From Lepidodermella squamata (taxonomy: Eukaryota; Gastrotricha), in NCBI GenBank assembly GCA_047495785.1, contig JBLDXI010000032.1, positions 4,402,001 through 4,466,000 of the forward strand: DNA of 64,000 bases, given 5' to 3'. Positions 36,585 through 47,792 of this stretch are shown here, piece by piece; within the stretch, counting starts at the first letter, position 1, and each line of letters begins with the position of its first letter. The notes below the pieces were generated by a model. The model saw only the letters and a program-made list of their open reading frames with translations. It did no database searches and had not been told where the DNA came from. Made by a program: the position numbers and the translations under genes.

Positions 36585-37703
36585 TTAGAAGAAGAAGCGG
36601 CTGTAGCCGAGGCCATTGCCGTATCCGGCGCGGCCAGCACCAAGACCGTTGACGCCATTGAGGCCAAGGCCGTTGACACCGTTGGCACCGTTGAAGCCAG
36701 CGCCGTAGAAACCAGCGTTTCCGTAACCAAGACCAGCGCCATAGCCGAGGCCAAGACCGTTGACGCCATTGACGCCAGCAGCACCAAGACCGTTGACACC
36801 GTTGAAGCCAGCGGCACCAAGACCGTTGACGCCATTGACGCCGTTGAAGCCAGCGCCGTAGAAACCAGCATTGCCAACACGGCCAGCGCCGACGAGGCCA
36901 GCACCCTGGAGACCAAGACCGTTAACGCCAGCACCCTGGAGACCAAGACCGTTAACACCAGCACCCTGAAGACCAACACCGTTGAGGCCAGCACCGTGGA
37001 TACCGACGCCGTTGAGGCCAGCACCCTGGAGACCAACACCGTTGAAGCCAGCAGCGTTTCCGTAACCAAGACCAGCGCCATAGCCGAGGCCAGCACCGCC
37101 GTTGTAGCCAGCGAAGCCACCGTAGTAGGGAGCGTAGACCTGGGGAGCAGCCTGGGCCTGCTGGGCAGCAGCCTGGTTGGCGCCCTGAGCGGCAGCCTGG
37201 TTGAAGCCCTGAGCACCAGCGGCCTGCTGGGCACCCTGTTGACCGGCAGCCTGGGCAGCAGCCTGCTGGGCAGCGGCAGCCTGGGATCCCTGAGAGCCCT
37301 GGGCGCCCTGAGCACCACCGTAGGCGAATCCGTTGTCGTAGTCACCAGCGGCCTGCTCGGCGGCAGCGGAGGTGCGCTCAGAGGCAGCGAGGAGGGAAGA
37401 GGCGTGGTCGTAACGGCCAGCAGCCTGCTGGGCATCAGCGTGCTGGGCACCCTGGCCGAAAGCGCCGGCGTGTTGGGATCCCTGGGAACCCTGAGCCTCC
37501 TGAGCAGCGGCAGCCTGACCGGCAGCCTGAGCGGCAGCGGAACCAGCAGCACCCTGGCCGAATTGAGCGCCAGAGTTGGCAGCATCCTGAGCACCCCAAG
37601 CGCCGTTGGCGGCACCAGCAGAGCCTCCCCAACCGCCAAGACCGCCGATGAAGTTGGCGTTGGCGGCGGCGAACAAAGCGCAGACGATGGCGACCTTGTA
37701 CAT
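36585..37703 (-). CDS. Secreted Ala/Gly/Gln-rich structural protein C, 372 aa
   Basis: Single exon. The start MYKVAIVCALFAAANA is chosen over an ATG five codons upstream because all paralogues begin MYx or MFx followed by a signal peptide. Layout: GGLGGWGGSAGAANGAWG; Ala/Gln-rich stretch; block GRYDHASSLLAASERTS with AAGDYDNGFAYGGAQG; Ala/Gln-rich QQAAAQAAGQQGAQQ; APYYGGFAGYN; then long repeats built from NGVGLQGAGL, NGLGLQGAGV and NGVNGLGAAG; C-terminus LGYSRFFF. It is presumably exported and assembled outside the cell. Codons are strongly C-ending, which leaves long empty frames on the opposite strand. It is nearly identical to D, E and G over the block, even at silent sites. Confidence 0.85.
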   Translation of the reverse strand: MYKVAIVCALFAAANANFIGGLGGWGGSAGAANGAWGAQDAANSGAQFGQGAAGSAAAQAAGQAAAAQEAQGSQGSQHAGAFGQGAQHADAQQAAGRYDHASSLLAASERTSAAAEQAAGDYDNGFAYGGAQGAQGSQGSQAAAAQQAAAQAAGQQGAQQAAGAQGFNQAAAQGANQAAAQQAQAAPQVYAPYYGGFAGYNGGAGLGYGAGLGYGNAAGFNGVGLQGAGLNGVGIHGAGLNGVGLQGAGVNGLGLQGAGVNGLGLQGAGLVGAGRVGNAGFYGAGFNGVNGVNGLGAAGFNGVNGLGAAGVNGVNGLGLGYGAGLGYGNAGFYGAGFNGANGVNGLGLNGVNGLGAGRAGYGNGLGYSRFFF

Positions 37704-37794
37704 GGTTAAGGTGTTCAAAGGATACTAACAAATAAACACTTAGACGAGGTTGTGACTGACGAATTTGAACGCCGGATCGCGCCTCTTTTATAGT

Positions 37795-37803
37795 GTTAGG
37801 CCT
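37795..37803 (-). promoter_or_regulatory. TATA box of gene C
   Basis: CTATAAAAG on the - strand, about 92 bp before the ATG at 37703. Confidence 0.6.
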
Positions 37804-39360
37804 GCGAAAAAATCTAGAATTTTTTCTGCGTCGAGCCACTGGTCGAGCGCCGCGAAAATCAGGTTACAATGCCGTACAGTTGACAGGGTTTCGAGGAAAG
37901 ATGATAGATCGAATCTACTCTGGCCAGTGGCGGAAAAATTTGCGCTGCATTCTGAGTTGAAGCCCTGAGTTTTTTCAGACCCTCGCCTTGTGTTCGCAGC
38001 TCCGAAGCCATTGGCGCACCCCTTAGAACCTAACGAGAGTTTACGGTACAATGTTTACGCTCGCACCTCCCAGTGCACATTCAACGGCGCCCGCGCTTTT
38101 TTTCGGCCAACTTGATGGCTATCTAAACTCGGTGACTCGTGGAGTGTTAATCGTGACCACCTGTAATGTGTCTATCAGTCGCGATTAGTCGTGTGTAGTC
38201 TTGGAAACTTGAACAAAGGAATGCGGTCACCGGCCACCAACATAAAAAAAAATCGCCGGCATTAACACAGAGATACACACACACACATACACACAAGTTA
38301 AGAAAGATGGATGCATAAGTAGTTTAGTTTATAGACTAATTAGTTTCTTCTACATAGCCTATACGGAAAAGCTATAATCTTATTCATGTCAAGTCTGGCT
38401 AGATGCATGGACGCTTTTCATCAATTCGTCATATCGTTTTTTTCCATAGACAAGAGGCTATCTATTTTGATTAAAAAAAAGCAAATATAGACAGCTTTTA
38501 TTGTCGATGAAATAAATAATCGAAGTTCAAAACGATAGTATTTCAACGTAGTGAAGTTCCGACGCCGATCATACAGCCTGCTCATCGAGCCTCTTGTTGT
38601 CAACAGCAATATGAATAATTGGATAAGAGAAAGTTAACCGATGTTGTTTTTCTATGCAGGCCCTGCTTCTAATTCTAGCAGAGCCAAATCCGAACCGAAA
38701 GTGGAATGATCAGTTAGTATGCGTCTCGTCCACAGTTTTCGAATTTCCGGGTTCATGGTTAGGTCCAGTTCGGAAGTTGTGCGGGATTTTCCGTGTATAA
38801 GGCCTCATCATGACATTGAGAACAATGCGTAATCATTATTCGATACACTTATTCGAAAAAATAACCCAAGGCTGCATCTGGTGCGGAATTGTTGGATTTT
38901 GGCACACCAAACGGTTTTGGTTTTCCGCCATAGGTAATTTTATCGCAATTGGCTACAATTACTCCGGGAAAAGGTAATCTGGTGATACATGAAGCTGCTT
39001 CTCTTGCATCAAAATACAAAAATTCCAAACTTGTTCATGCCTTGTCTTTTATTTGATGATTTTTTCTTTTCTTTCTCGAAATCATTTGCATGTTGATCTC
39101 ATTTTGTTGACATTTTTGTGTTGTAGAGACACAAGCCGGCAGTCGGCATCAGTTAATTAATCGATCGAAGAAAAGATGAGGTAGAGAAAAAACAGAGAAA
39201 AAACAGATCAGGCGCGGAAAAATAAGGGACGAATCGGATGATAATATTATATTACCGTCGAGTAAATAACACCATCAAAACCCGAAAGCAAACACAATGG
39301 ACGTGTTAAGAGGTGACGAGAGACAGGGGTAGAAAGAGACAAGGAATCAGCGCCGACTCT
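37804..39360. other. Intergenic, no supported gene
   Basis: A CA-type microsatellite lies at 38274-38295. Otherwise nothing is recognised. Confidence 0.4.
38274..38295. repeat. (CA)n microsatellite
   Basis: An ACACAC run broken by one ACAT. Confidence 0.9.
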
Positions 39361-40432
39361 TCAGAAGAAGAAGCCGCGGCCATAGCCAAGGCCGTGGACA
39401 CCGTTGTTGCCCCAGTTCCAGCCGTTGCGAGCATAGCCAAAGCCAGGGTAGCCGAAGCCGAAACCGTTGCCATAGCCGTTGCCGTAGCCCAATCCGTAGC
39501 CGTGGCCGACGAGGCCAGCACCGAAGTTGTTAGCCTGACCAGCGTTAGCACCGAATCCAGTAGCCTGGGCGCCAGAAGCCTGACCGCCGACGAAGTTGCC
39601 GAAGCCACCGAAGCCAAGACCAGCACGGCCAGCTTAGGAATAATCGATTCAGATTAATTATTGACTCGAAAAAGAGAGTTTTCGGAAACTTACCACCAGC
39701 ACCGTAGGCTCCGAAGCCAAGACCATGACCAAGGCCAAGACCGACACCGCTGTTGTAGCCAAGACCAGCATGACCAGCACCGAAGCCATTTCCGTAGCCG
39801 AGGCCGTAGCCGCCGAATCCGTGACCACCGAAGCCAGCGAAGCCACCGTAGTAGGGAGCATAGCTGACCTGAGGAGCAACCTGCTGTTGCTGAGCAGCAG
39901 CGTGGTTGGCACCCTGAGCGGCAGCCTGGTTGAAGCCCTGAGCACCACCAGCTTGGTGAGCACCCTGTTGGCCAGCAGCCTGGGCAGCGCCGAAGTGGCC
40001 AGCGGCACCCTGGGATCCCTGAGAGCCCTGGGCGCCCTGAGCACCACCGTAGGCGAATCCGTTGTCGTAGTCACCAGCGGCCTGCTCGGCGGCAGCGGAG
40101 GTGCGCTCCGAGGCGGCGAGGAGGGAAGCGGCGTGGTCGTAACGGCCAGCAGCCTGCTGGGCATCGGCGTGCTGAGCACCCTGACCGAAAGCGCCGGCAT
40201 GGTGAGATCCCTGAGAGCCCTGAGCGTGTTGACCGGCAGCAGCCTGAGCGGCAGCCTGGTGGCCGGCGGCTCCAGCGGATCCCTGGCCGAAATGAGCTCC
40301 ACCGTTAGCAGCACCCTGGGATCCCCAAGCGCCATTGGCAGCACCAGCTGCACCTCCGAATCCGCCGAACGCTGGGACGAAACCAGCGTTGGCTACGGCC
40401 AAGACTGTTGCCAAGACAGCGGCGGTGTACAT
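39361..40432 (-). CDS. Secreted Ala/Gly/Gln-rich structural protein D, 336 aa
   Basis: Exons 40432-39694 and 39632-39361 join in phase 1 across a 61-bp intron (GTAAGT donor, TCCTAAG acceptor). Signal peptide MYTAAVLATVLAVANA. N-terminal GFGGAAGAANGAWGSQG, then Gln/Ala/His-rich sequence, the block GRYDHAASLLAASERTS, AAGDYDNGFAYGG and VSYAPYYGGFAGFGG. A Gly/Tyr-rich part follows. Exon 2 carries the second shared block (SGAQATGFGANAGQANN) and the C-terminus GLGYGRGFFF. The intron sits at the same place as in E, just before the second block, so that block is a separable exon module. Extracellular structural role inferred. Confidence 0.87.
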
Positions 40433-40571
40433 TTCTGTATAAAATAAATGGTTAGGTATGTATATTCAAGAGATCATTAAAGTAAGCGGGTCGAACCTTT
40501 CTTGAAGGAATGTATAGTGAGTTGAGTCGAGAAGGCAAATGTGACTTGAGAGGATGGCCGCGGTTGGCTGG

Positions 40572-40581
40572 CCTTTTATAG
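40572..40581 (-). promoter_or_regulatory. TATA box of gene D
   Basis: CTATAAAAGG on the - strand, about 140 bp before the ATG at 40432, flanked by GCCGGC. Confidence 0.6.
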
Positions 40582-41710
40582 CCGGCCAGTCGAGCGGCAG
40601 TGCACAAGCCGTCGCAAGTCAGAGCCGAAGCCGCGCCAAGGGCTCAGCTGTGTCACTTCCAAACAACACAACTCGAGTCGAATTACCTCGCACATCAAGC
40701 ACATTCGAAAATTTGATCCACAGCCACACCGTTCAATCAAATTACGCCAAACAATAGCCAATTTTCAGCCCAGAATTAACCGAAGTGACGAGGTTTTTTT
40801 ATTTCAGATGTTGTCAACAGTGACAGCCATGCGATTTTTTCGAGCAGATACGGCCAATGTACCGCGGAACGCACCGAAAAGCGATTCTCATCGGCGACTA
40901 CGGTGAGCAAGTGTGAAAACAACAAGGCTGTTATTTTGGTAATACGCGGCGAGTAATAGGCACAACACAGCGCGCGCAGTGGATCAACTATTTTTTATTG
41001 CCTTGTTGTTTGTAATTGAAACAGCCTGACGAGCAGTCGAAATTGCGCGCGTGTGCACCTTGTCAATGCGAGACATGTTTTTAGCCTATGCATTTTGCAT
41101 GCATGAGGCAAGTGCGAAATTTAGTTTTTCGTTTTTTGTTTATCAACAAATGTAGAAAAGGTTGTAGGTATTATATGTATATTGTGTGAGACGCTTCGTA
41201 AGGACAAGCGCTACACCCTTGGGATAAGCGCTGTTACATCTATTAGCACCTTACAGCCCAGTGCGACACGAAATCTTGAACGCGTCGAGTGCGATACATA
41301 AAAGTTGTATATTAAAAAGTCGAGTATATGTGATCATTGCCAAACAGAATTTATTCCTTCTTTTTGATCGCCGTTTCGGGCGAGAAAAAATACGTTCATC
41401 ATCATTTCCATGTTGATCTCATATCGTCCACAAGACACGTTCCGGTGCCGTCCAAAAAGAAAAAATGTTTTGGGACCTCAGTAAATAAAAATAGTAAGTG
41501 CATGGGAGAACATTAGGAAATCCAAGTGATCAGTGCAGAATTCATGCACTAGTGCAGAAAATCGAACGCGCTAACGTTAATGTCTTTCACATTGGCAGTG
41601 ATCGGTTAGCGGGTTGATTTGAGCGCCGGTTTTCCGCATTTCATGCATGAATCGAGTTGAAGTGCAGGAGTTGTGTTAGGGGCCTAGGGGAGTGCTGATA
41701 ATCGCGTGAT
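40582..41710. other. Intergenic, no supported gene
   Basis: Nothing recognised beyond the promoter side of D and the 3' flank of E. Confidence 0.4.
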
Positions 41711-42749
41711 TTAGAAGAAGAATCCGCGGCCATAGCCGAGGCCAAGACCGTTGACGCCATTGACACCATTGAAGTTCCAGCCGTTGTTTCCGTAGCCGAA
41801 ACCAGCACGGTTGACACCGTTGAGGCCATTGAGACCGTAGCCCCAGCCAAGACCGTTGCCCCAGCCAAGACCAGCGTTGTTAGCCTGACCAGCGTTGGCA
41901 CCGAAGCCAGTAGCCTGAGCACCAGAGACGCGGTTGCCGACGAGGCCAGCGCCAAGACCGTAACCGGCGACGTTACCAGCACCAATGCCAGCTAAAGGTA
42001 GAATTATATTTAGCTACCATTCAGTGGCGATAGGTGATTCGACTTTACTTACCACCGAGGCCATAGGCACCATTGCCCCAACCGTTTCCGTAGCCCCATC
42101 CGTTACCATAGCCAAGACCACGACCAGCAAGGCCGTTGTAGCCAGCGAAGCCACCGTAGTAGGGAGCGTAGTAGACCTGGGGAGCAGCCTGGGCCTGCTG
42201 GGCAGCGGCCTGCTGGGCACCCTGGGCGGCAGCCTGGTTGAAGCCCTGAGCACCAGCGGACTGCTGGGCACCCTGTTGACCGGCAGCCTGGGCAGCAGCC
42301 TGCTGGGCAGCGGCAGCCTGGGATCCCTGAGAACCCTGGGCGCCCTGAGCACCACCGTAGGCGAATCCGTTGTCGTAGTCACCAGCGGCCTGCTCGGCGG
42401 CAGCGGAGGTGCGCTCCGAGGCGGCGAGGAGGGAAGCGGCGTGGTCGTAACGGCCAGCAGCCTGCTGGGCATCAGCGTGCTGGGCACCCTGGCCGAAAGC
42501 GGCAGCCTGTTGCGATCCCTGAGAGCCCTGAGCGTGTTGACCGGCAGCAGCCTGAGCAGCAGCCTGGGCAGCGGCAGATCCAGCAGATCCCTGACCGAAG
42601 TTGGCACCACCGTTGGCGGCACCCTGGGCACCCCAGGCACCGTTGGCAGCTCCAGCGGAGCCTCCCCAGCCTCCGAGGCCTCCGAAGTTGCCGAGGAACT
42701 GAGCGTTCGAGACGGCGAGGACGGCGCAGAAAACAGCGGCGGCGTACAT
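41711..42749 (-). CDS. Secreted Ala/Gly/Gln-rich structural protein E, 325 aa
   Basis: Exons 42749-42053 and 41991-41711 join in phase 1 across a 61-bp intron. Signal peptide MYAAAVFCAVLAVSNA. Same order as D: GGWGGSAGAANGAWGAQG, Ala/Gln-rich stretch, block GRYDHAASLLAASERTS, DYDNGFAYGGAQGAQG, QVYYAPYYGGFAGYNG, then Gly/Trp/Asn repeats (GNGWGYGNGWG). Exon 2 has GLVGNRVSGAQATGFGANAG, NGLNGVN repeats and the C-terminus GLGYGRGFFF. The Trp content of the Gly-rich part is peculiar to this copy. It is very close to G in exon 1. Confidence 0.87.
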
Positions 42750-42815
42750 TTTCTCAAAACTGATTTGATTTAACAGAAGAAATCTTCAGTCGAATAGTTA
42801 CGTGCGCAAGGCTGC

Positions 42816-42825
42816 TTTTTTATAC
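42816..42825 (-). promoter_or_regulatory. TATA box of gene E
   Basis: GTATAAAAAA on the - strand, about 67 bp before the ATG at 42749. Confidence 0.55.
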
Positions 42826-45600
42826 CCTCGCCCAGGTGTGAGAAAAAAACGTTCGGTCTTTCTCGAAGGATTGTTGCCACGTGCAAATAGGCCAAGTTCT
42901 GCGGTCGTCTATTCGCAGATCTGTTTATACTTCTTTGATCAATTTGTATTGTCAGGCTCTTCTTTTGCCATGCTCACGATATCCCACCCTTCCTTATCCG
43001 ATTGTTGTTCTTAAAATATGCGTGATTATTTCGGAGAATTCCGAGAGGAAATTCTGCACGAAACTTTCGAGCAGCTACGGTTGGCCGAAAAGCAATTTCC
43101 ATTTTTTACGTGGCGGTCATTTTTTGCGGCTATCGCTCTCGTTCGAGCGGCAGTCGGCTGGCGAGAGGCAGAACACCTGCTTTTTTGCTTTTATGACTGT
43201 TTAGTTTTCTCTCGCGCCATTCGCGACGATATGCTCAAGGCCTGGCTTTGTTTTATGAGCATACGTGCTTCAATGGTCGGCTGTTTCTAGGCCGCCCTCG
43301 CCATGAATGCTTCGTGCTACAATTGAAGGCGACTTCTCACTCGCACTTGTGGCCATTTTTGTAGCCGTGTGCTTGGACACGTCGCCGTTTTGCATCCAAG
43401 TTTCCCACACATCATAGTTCGAATAATCCTCAAAATAAATGTTCAAGGTCAATGCCGAGAAATTTCATCCGAGTCGCCATAAATACGATGATGGATCAAT
43501 CCACCGAGAAAACGAAAATCCGTTGTTCAGTTGCTTTCAGCTTGATCGAGTTGTACATGCAAAATCAGATATAAAAGTTACCAACCAATCGCATCAATCT
43601 TGATTGGTAATACATTGTATCTACGGTATAAAACAATTTATAAGCATTAAAAACCGGCGATCTCGCGCGCAAAATGGATTACAAATGAGTTATTTGAATG
43701 GAGATAAGGAGCCAGTTTGATGTTGAAAACTACCATGAATATAAGCTTATACAAATGTTTGGGCTCTATTGTACGTAAGCTCAAACTGAGAAAATTCGAC
43801 TCATCCATTGGACGGAGCCTATATTTACTTATTTCGCTGCTGCGCAAAGTCGGAAGACGGCCCTTGGTATAATTTGTTACGAGGGGCGTGTTAGTATTCG
43901 AAAATCACCCTCATTAGCCAAGAGCTAATAAAGAAGTTGGTGACAAGTGACAAGCAATTGATTTCGACTGCGCTTATACTGTTGGTTAGCCGAAGAAACA
44001 TTTATTGATAGATTTATCATATCAGGAAGCTTGAAACATTCATTCTTTTTAATAAAAGGTTGTATATCTTCTTATAAGCCAGAAATTGTATGCATTAAAA
44101 TAATTGCAAACGCAACCTAAGGTCACCCGTGAAGCAGTAATACCCGCAGCCTTTGTTGTGACCAACACTGGCCAACCGCTTGTAGCAATACACGCATTCT
44201 TGCTGGCCGCTCGCCGGTGCCAGTGTTAACTTTTTTGATAAGCTGAATCATCTCGAACCGGCTAACTTGGTCATGCTGGCATATTTTTCGAGCTTGCTCT
44301 CGCCAAACCTGAGGCACTAACTAAATTAGCGCAATTCAACAATTTGACATTCGTGAATGGACAATTTCATATTATATCTTATTTTTTCTCAAAAAGCACC
44401 TATAGCGGATTCTCCTTTCTAAATTCAGCGGTTCAGATTTGTGAGCAAAGAAATTGCAAATGAAATATGGATAGACAGTAGACAATATACCTATTAAGCA
44501 GAAATTATTACGAAATTATTTCTTTATCAAAAAAATCAGAATCCTAGAACATCCGCTAATTTCTTCCCGAAATATTCATACCGCTCTATTTGGCTTCAAT
44601 GAATAAAGAATAAAGCTAGTACACCTACCTAAAGTGCGACAAGGGTTCTAGAATTGTGTATAATTGATATAATTGACAAGGAAATGGTCTTCGTGGCCAA
44701 TGGTGGCAAGATGCGTGGTGTGGTCATTCGAACTTTCGTTGTTCATGGATGTGCTGAGGAATGGCTGGAGCTCTGAAGCAGGCATAATGTCACAGAGATC
44801 CCAGGGCATTAAAGAAATAAAACATACTTGAAATTCTGCAGCGTTTGGATTTCGCAATGATTTGAAGAGAATTCTTTAGTTAATTACATTACTCAATAAC
44901 ACAGCATTCGTGGCTACAGCTACATACATTCAAATTGCTTGGCAAATAATCATTTTTGCGCGCCTGGTAACTTCAGCAGGAATTATATAATCCTTTCATG
45001 ACCAAAATGTCCTCCATGGGAAATTATTTCATATACTTACTTATCGTCCTCTTATGACCATATCATAACTTCATGAAAATTGCGTGTTTCAGGGACGTGC
45101 TGGATGGCCAGCTATCAGCTTCCGGATCGGAATACTCGACGGCTAACAACTCCTTGCCTTAATATGGATTCGAAAATTGTATTACAGAATATTGCTCCCC
45201 AACCATCGAGCGATAATTCCGCTAATTGAAAGTCCACACTTTCCGCAATTTTGGTGGATTTATACGCATGGATTTTTGGGACTTTAGAGCGGAAACTAAA
45301 ATAACATCAGATATGAATAGGAAGGCGGATTTTGGGGCAAATCAACCACCCCTCGATGACTGCTGTGTACACCGATGGGTAAATCGGTGTATTATGGGTT
45401 GTGAAGTAACGAACGAATTTTGCCAACGAGCCACTTTTATTGCGGACCCTTTAATCCGAGTTTCAATGTAAAAAAATAACACTTCGCAGTCAGACGGTTC
45501 CGCGAGTATAAGCTTCCATTCCACTGTTGTTTCCTCCGAGAAAGATCGATGATAAGCAATTCGTCTATTTTATCTAGATCACTATATCAGCTTGAGTGCC
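42826..45600. other. Large intergenic stretch, no supported gene
   Basis: The longest gap in the cluster. A 90-codon + frame at 43018-43290 is the only long one, and has no splice or poly(A) context. No repeat family or RNA gene is recognised. Confidence 0.35.
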
Positions 45601-46386
45601 TCAGTGGAACCTCTGGCCGAACTGGCGACCGAATCCAACGTTCCCAAAATGACCAAAACCACGGCCGAAACCCAGACCAAGACCGAGCCCGTTTCCGAAG
45701 CCATTGCCGACGGCGCCGAAAGCTCCGTAGCCAAGACCAGCGCTGTTAGCCTGACCAGCGTTGGCGCCGAAGCCAGTAGCCTGAGCACCAGAGACGCGGT
45801 TGCCGACGAGGCCAGCGCCAAGGCCGTAACCGAAGCCGCCATTGCCGATGTTGGCGACGTTACCAAAGTTGTTATTGAAGCCATTTGATGCCGCCTGGTG
45901 GCCGCCATGTGCTGCAGCGGCGTTGTGTGCACCTTCCTGGCCGGCAGCCTGGTTGGCAGCATGATGGCCAGCAGCGGCTTGAGAGCCTTGTGAGCCCTGG
46001 GCGCCCTGAGCACCACCGTGGTTGTATGACGACGAATGCTGACCAGCGGCTTGTTCAGCGCCGGCTGAGGTCCGCTCCGAGGCAGCGAGGAGGGAAGCGG
46101 CGTGGTCGTAGCGACCAGCAGCCTGCTGGGCATCGGCGTGCTGGGCACCCTGAGAGTATGCGTGAGATCCCTGAGACCCTTGTGATCCTTGCGCTTCCGA
46201 TCGATGAGCACCTGCAGCCTGCGCGTGATGACCGGCTGAACCTGCCGCCGCATTGTTCGCATGAGCGCCCGCTACAGCACTTGCATGTTGGCCATGCTGC
46301 GCATGTTGAGCCACATTCCGACCTCCAAGACCTACAGATGCGCTGGCTGCGGCAACAAGACCGCACAAAACAACTGCCTTGAACAT
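45601..46386 (-). CDS. Secreted Gly/Ala/His/Gln-rich structural protein F, 261 aa
   Basis: Single exon. The start MFKAVVLCGLVAAASA is taken rather than an upstream in-frame ATG, to give a clean signal peptide. The chain is His-rich (QHAQHGQHASAVAGAHANN) and has the block GRYDHAASLLAASERTS followed by AGAEQAAGQHSSSYNHGG. A Gly/Asn stretch comes next, then the second block (LVGNRVSGAQATGFGANAG) as in E, and a Gly/Phe-rich end (GFGRGFGHFGN ... QRFH). The N-terminal GWGG/NGAWG region of C, D, E and G is absent. The two blocks that E splits over two exons are fused in one exon here. Confidence 0.85.
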   Translation of the reverse strand: MFKAVVLCGLVAAASASVGLGGRNVAQHAQHGQHASAVAGAHANNAAAGSAGHHAQAAGAHRSEAQGSQGSQGSHAYSQGAQHADAQQAAGRYDHAASLLAASERTSAGAEQAAGQHSSSYNHGGAQGAQGSQGSQAAAGHHAANQAAGQEGAHNAAAAHGGHQAASNGFNNNFGNVANIGNGGFGYGLGAGLVGNRVSGAQATGFGANAGQANSAGLGYGAFGAVGNGFGNGLGLGLGFGRGFGHFGNVGFGRQFGQRFH

Positions 46387-46516
46387 TCTAACAAATAAAA
46401 CGAAGTATTGAATCGATTTGAAATGGAAAGCCTGAAAGTGCAAACCTTGCTCGTTAATTGGTTTGATTTAAAGGAGCTTTGCTCTAGACTGGTTAACTTC
46501 GGCCTTAACTTCATCA

Positions 46517-46525
46517 TTTATATGT
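46517..46525 (-). promoter_or_regulatory. TATA-like box of gene F
   Basis: CATATAAAT on the - strand, about 131 bp before the ATG at 46386. Confidence 0.4.
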
Positions 46526-47792
46526 AGTCACAATGTTTGTTATCCTGCGAGTGTGAGTACAAGGGCCCGGTAAATTAAAGCATTCGGGAGCAAAACGTAA
46601 TTTTGATGGAACACAGTTAAGGTATAGCTTCGATGCAGTGAAGTACTTTAGATGAAAATCGGACCATCATTTATATTAATATGATGTATAGTTACTTCCT
46701 TCGATTTCCCAAAAAATGCATGTCGCAAAGCATGATGACACGATAGATGACTTAACGAGTATTTACGGTAATATGCGGGCGCCGTTGACGATCCTCAGCC
46801 GCAACAAAGCAACTCGGGGCTTGTATTTGTTGAGCTCACACTCGCTCACACGGTAGCACTGCATGCCTCGCTTTTTTCCGTGTCGGAAGTATGTGATAGC
46901 GTTGTTATGCGAGTGCTGCACTGGAAATTACCAGATTGTTTGTAAACAACAAGGTGCAAAGAACTTTGCAAATAAGTCTTGGCTGGATCTTCTTTATTAT
47001 TTTTATTACTTTATTCTTATACCATTTGTTATTTGTTATTCTTCTTTATTCTCTAACATCCACTCTCGATTTCTGCTTCTAGAATTATATAACTGTCTTT
47101 ACTCTTTATTCGTTCGCCATCAGATTTCGCCATTGAATTCTCGGATACGCCGGTTCGGGACTTTTACAGAAAAAAAATAAGAAAGAGAAAAATGTGATAA
47201 AAATGAGGAACAAAAACTAATTAACAAAAATAATGGTGAATAGTAGACATTGTATTTTCGCCAGGCCTGTAAACAATACATGCTCAGGCTGTTCAAGGTT
47301 ATCGGATTATTGCTCTAACTAATATAAGATAGTCTGAATTCATTGATTTCGGTTGCCCAAGGTTCTTTCCGCCTGAAATCTTGCGGTCAGCAGCAAGCGT
47401 CCGACATAACACAATGAGGAGCAACTGGTTATGGAAACGGTTCCGCGAACGCCGGAGGTTATTATTACCCTGGCCGCGGTCATGGCTACGTCATACTACG
47501 ACAACGTACTACGACGGCTTCTAAGCCCCGACTCTCTGCTCCACTACTGTTCTAGATCATGATCCTGTACCTACTAAATAATTATCAATTTCTTACAACT
47601 TGTTTAAAAAAGACACCGTCATTTACGATTGCCACGTGTCGAAGGTATTTATTACCTCTGCTTTTTAGCATTGACAATAAAACATTCATACACAAAAAGG
47701 GGGTGCGCGAACAACAGCAGTGTAAAAGAAGGTTGAGAAGGGGTTACGGGAAAAGGGAAGAAAGGCAGTGGTGTGATTCGATCTTCAGCTGT
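46526..47792. other. Intergenic, no supported gene
   Basis: A TTTATT at 47646 (AATAAA on the - strand) could be the poly(A) signal of gene G. Nothing else is seen. Confidence 0.35.

Noticed and set aside
36429-37709. Long + strand frame opposite gene C (Thr/Val/Glu/Ala-rich repeats)
   Set aside because: It is the mirror of a signal-peptide-bearing Gly/Ala gene. It has no signal, domain or splice logic of its own and follows from sense codon bias. The same holds for + frames opposite D, E, F, G and I.
43018-43290. 90-codon + frame between E and F with a protein-like look
   Set aside because: No splice sites, poly(A) signal, signal peptide or similarity support it. It lies in upstream flank of gene E and could be chance.
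47559-47760. 5' extension of the + frame opposite gene G as a separate gene
   Set aside because: No domain, and the frame continues into antisense of gene G. The region is more likely its 3' UTR.
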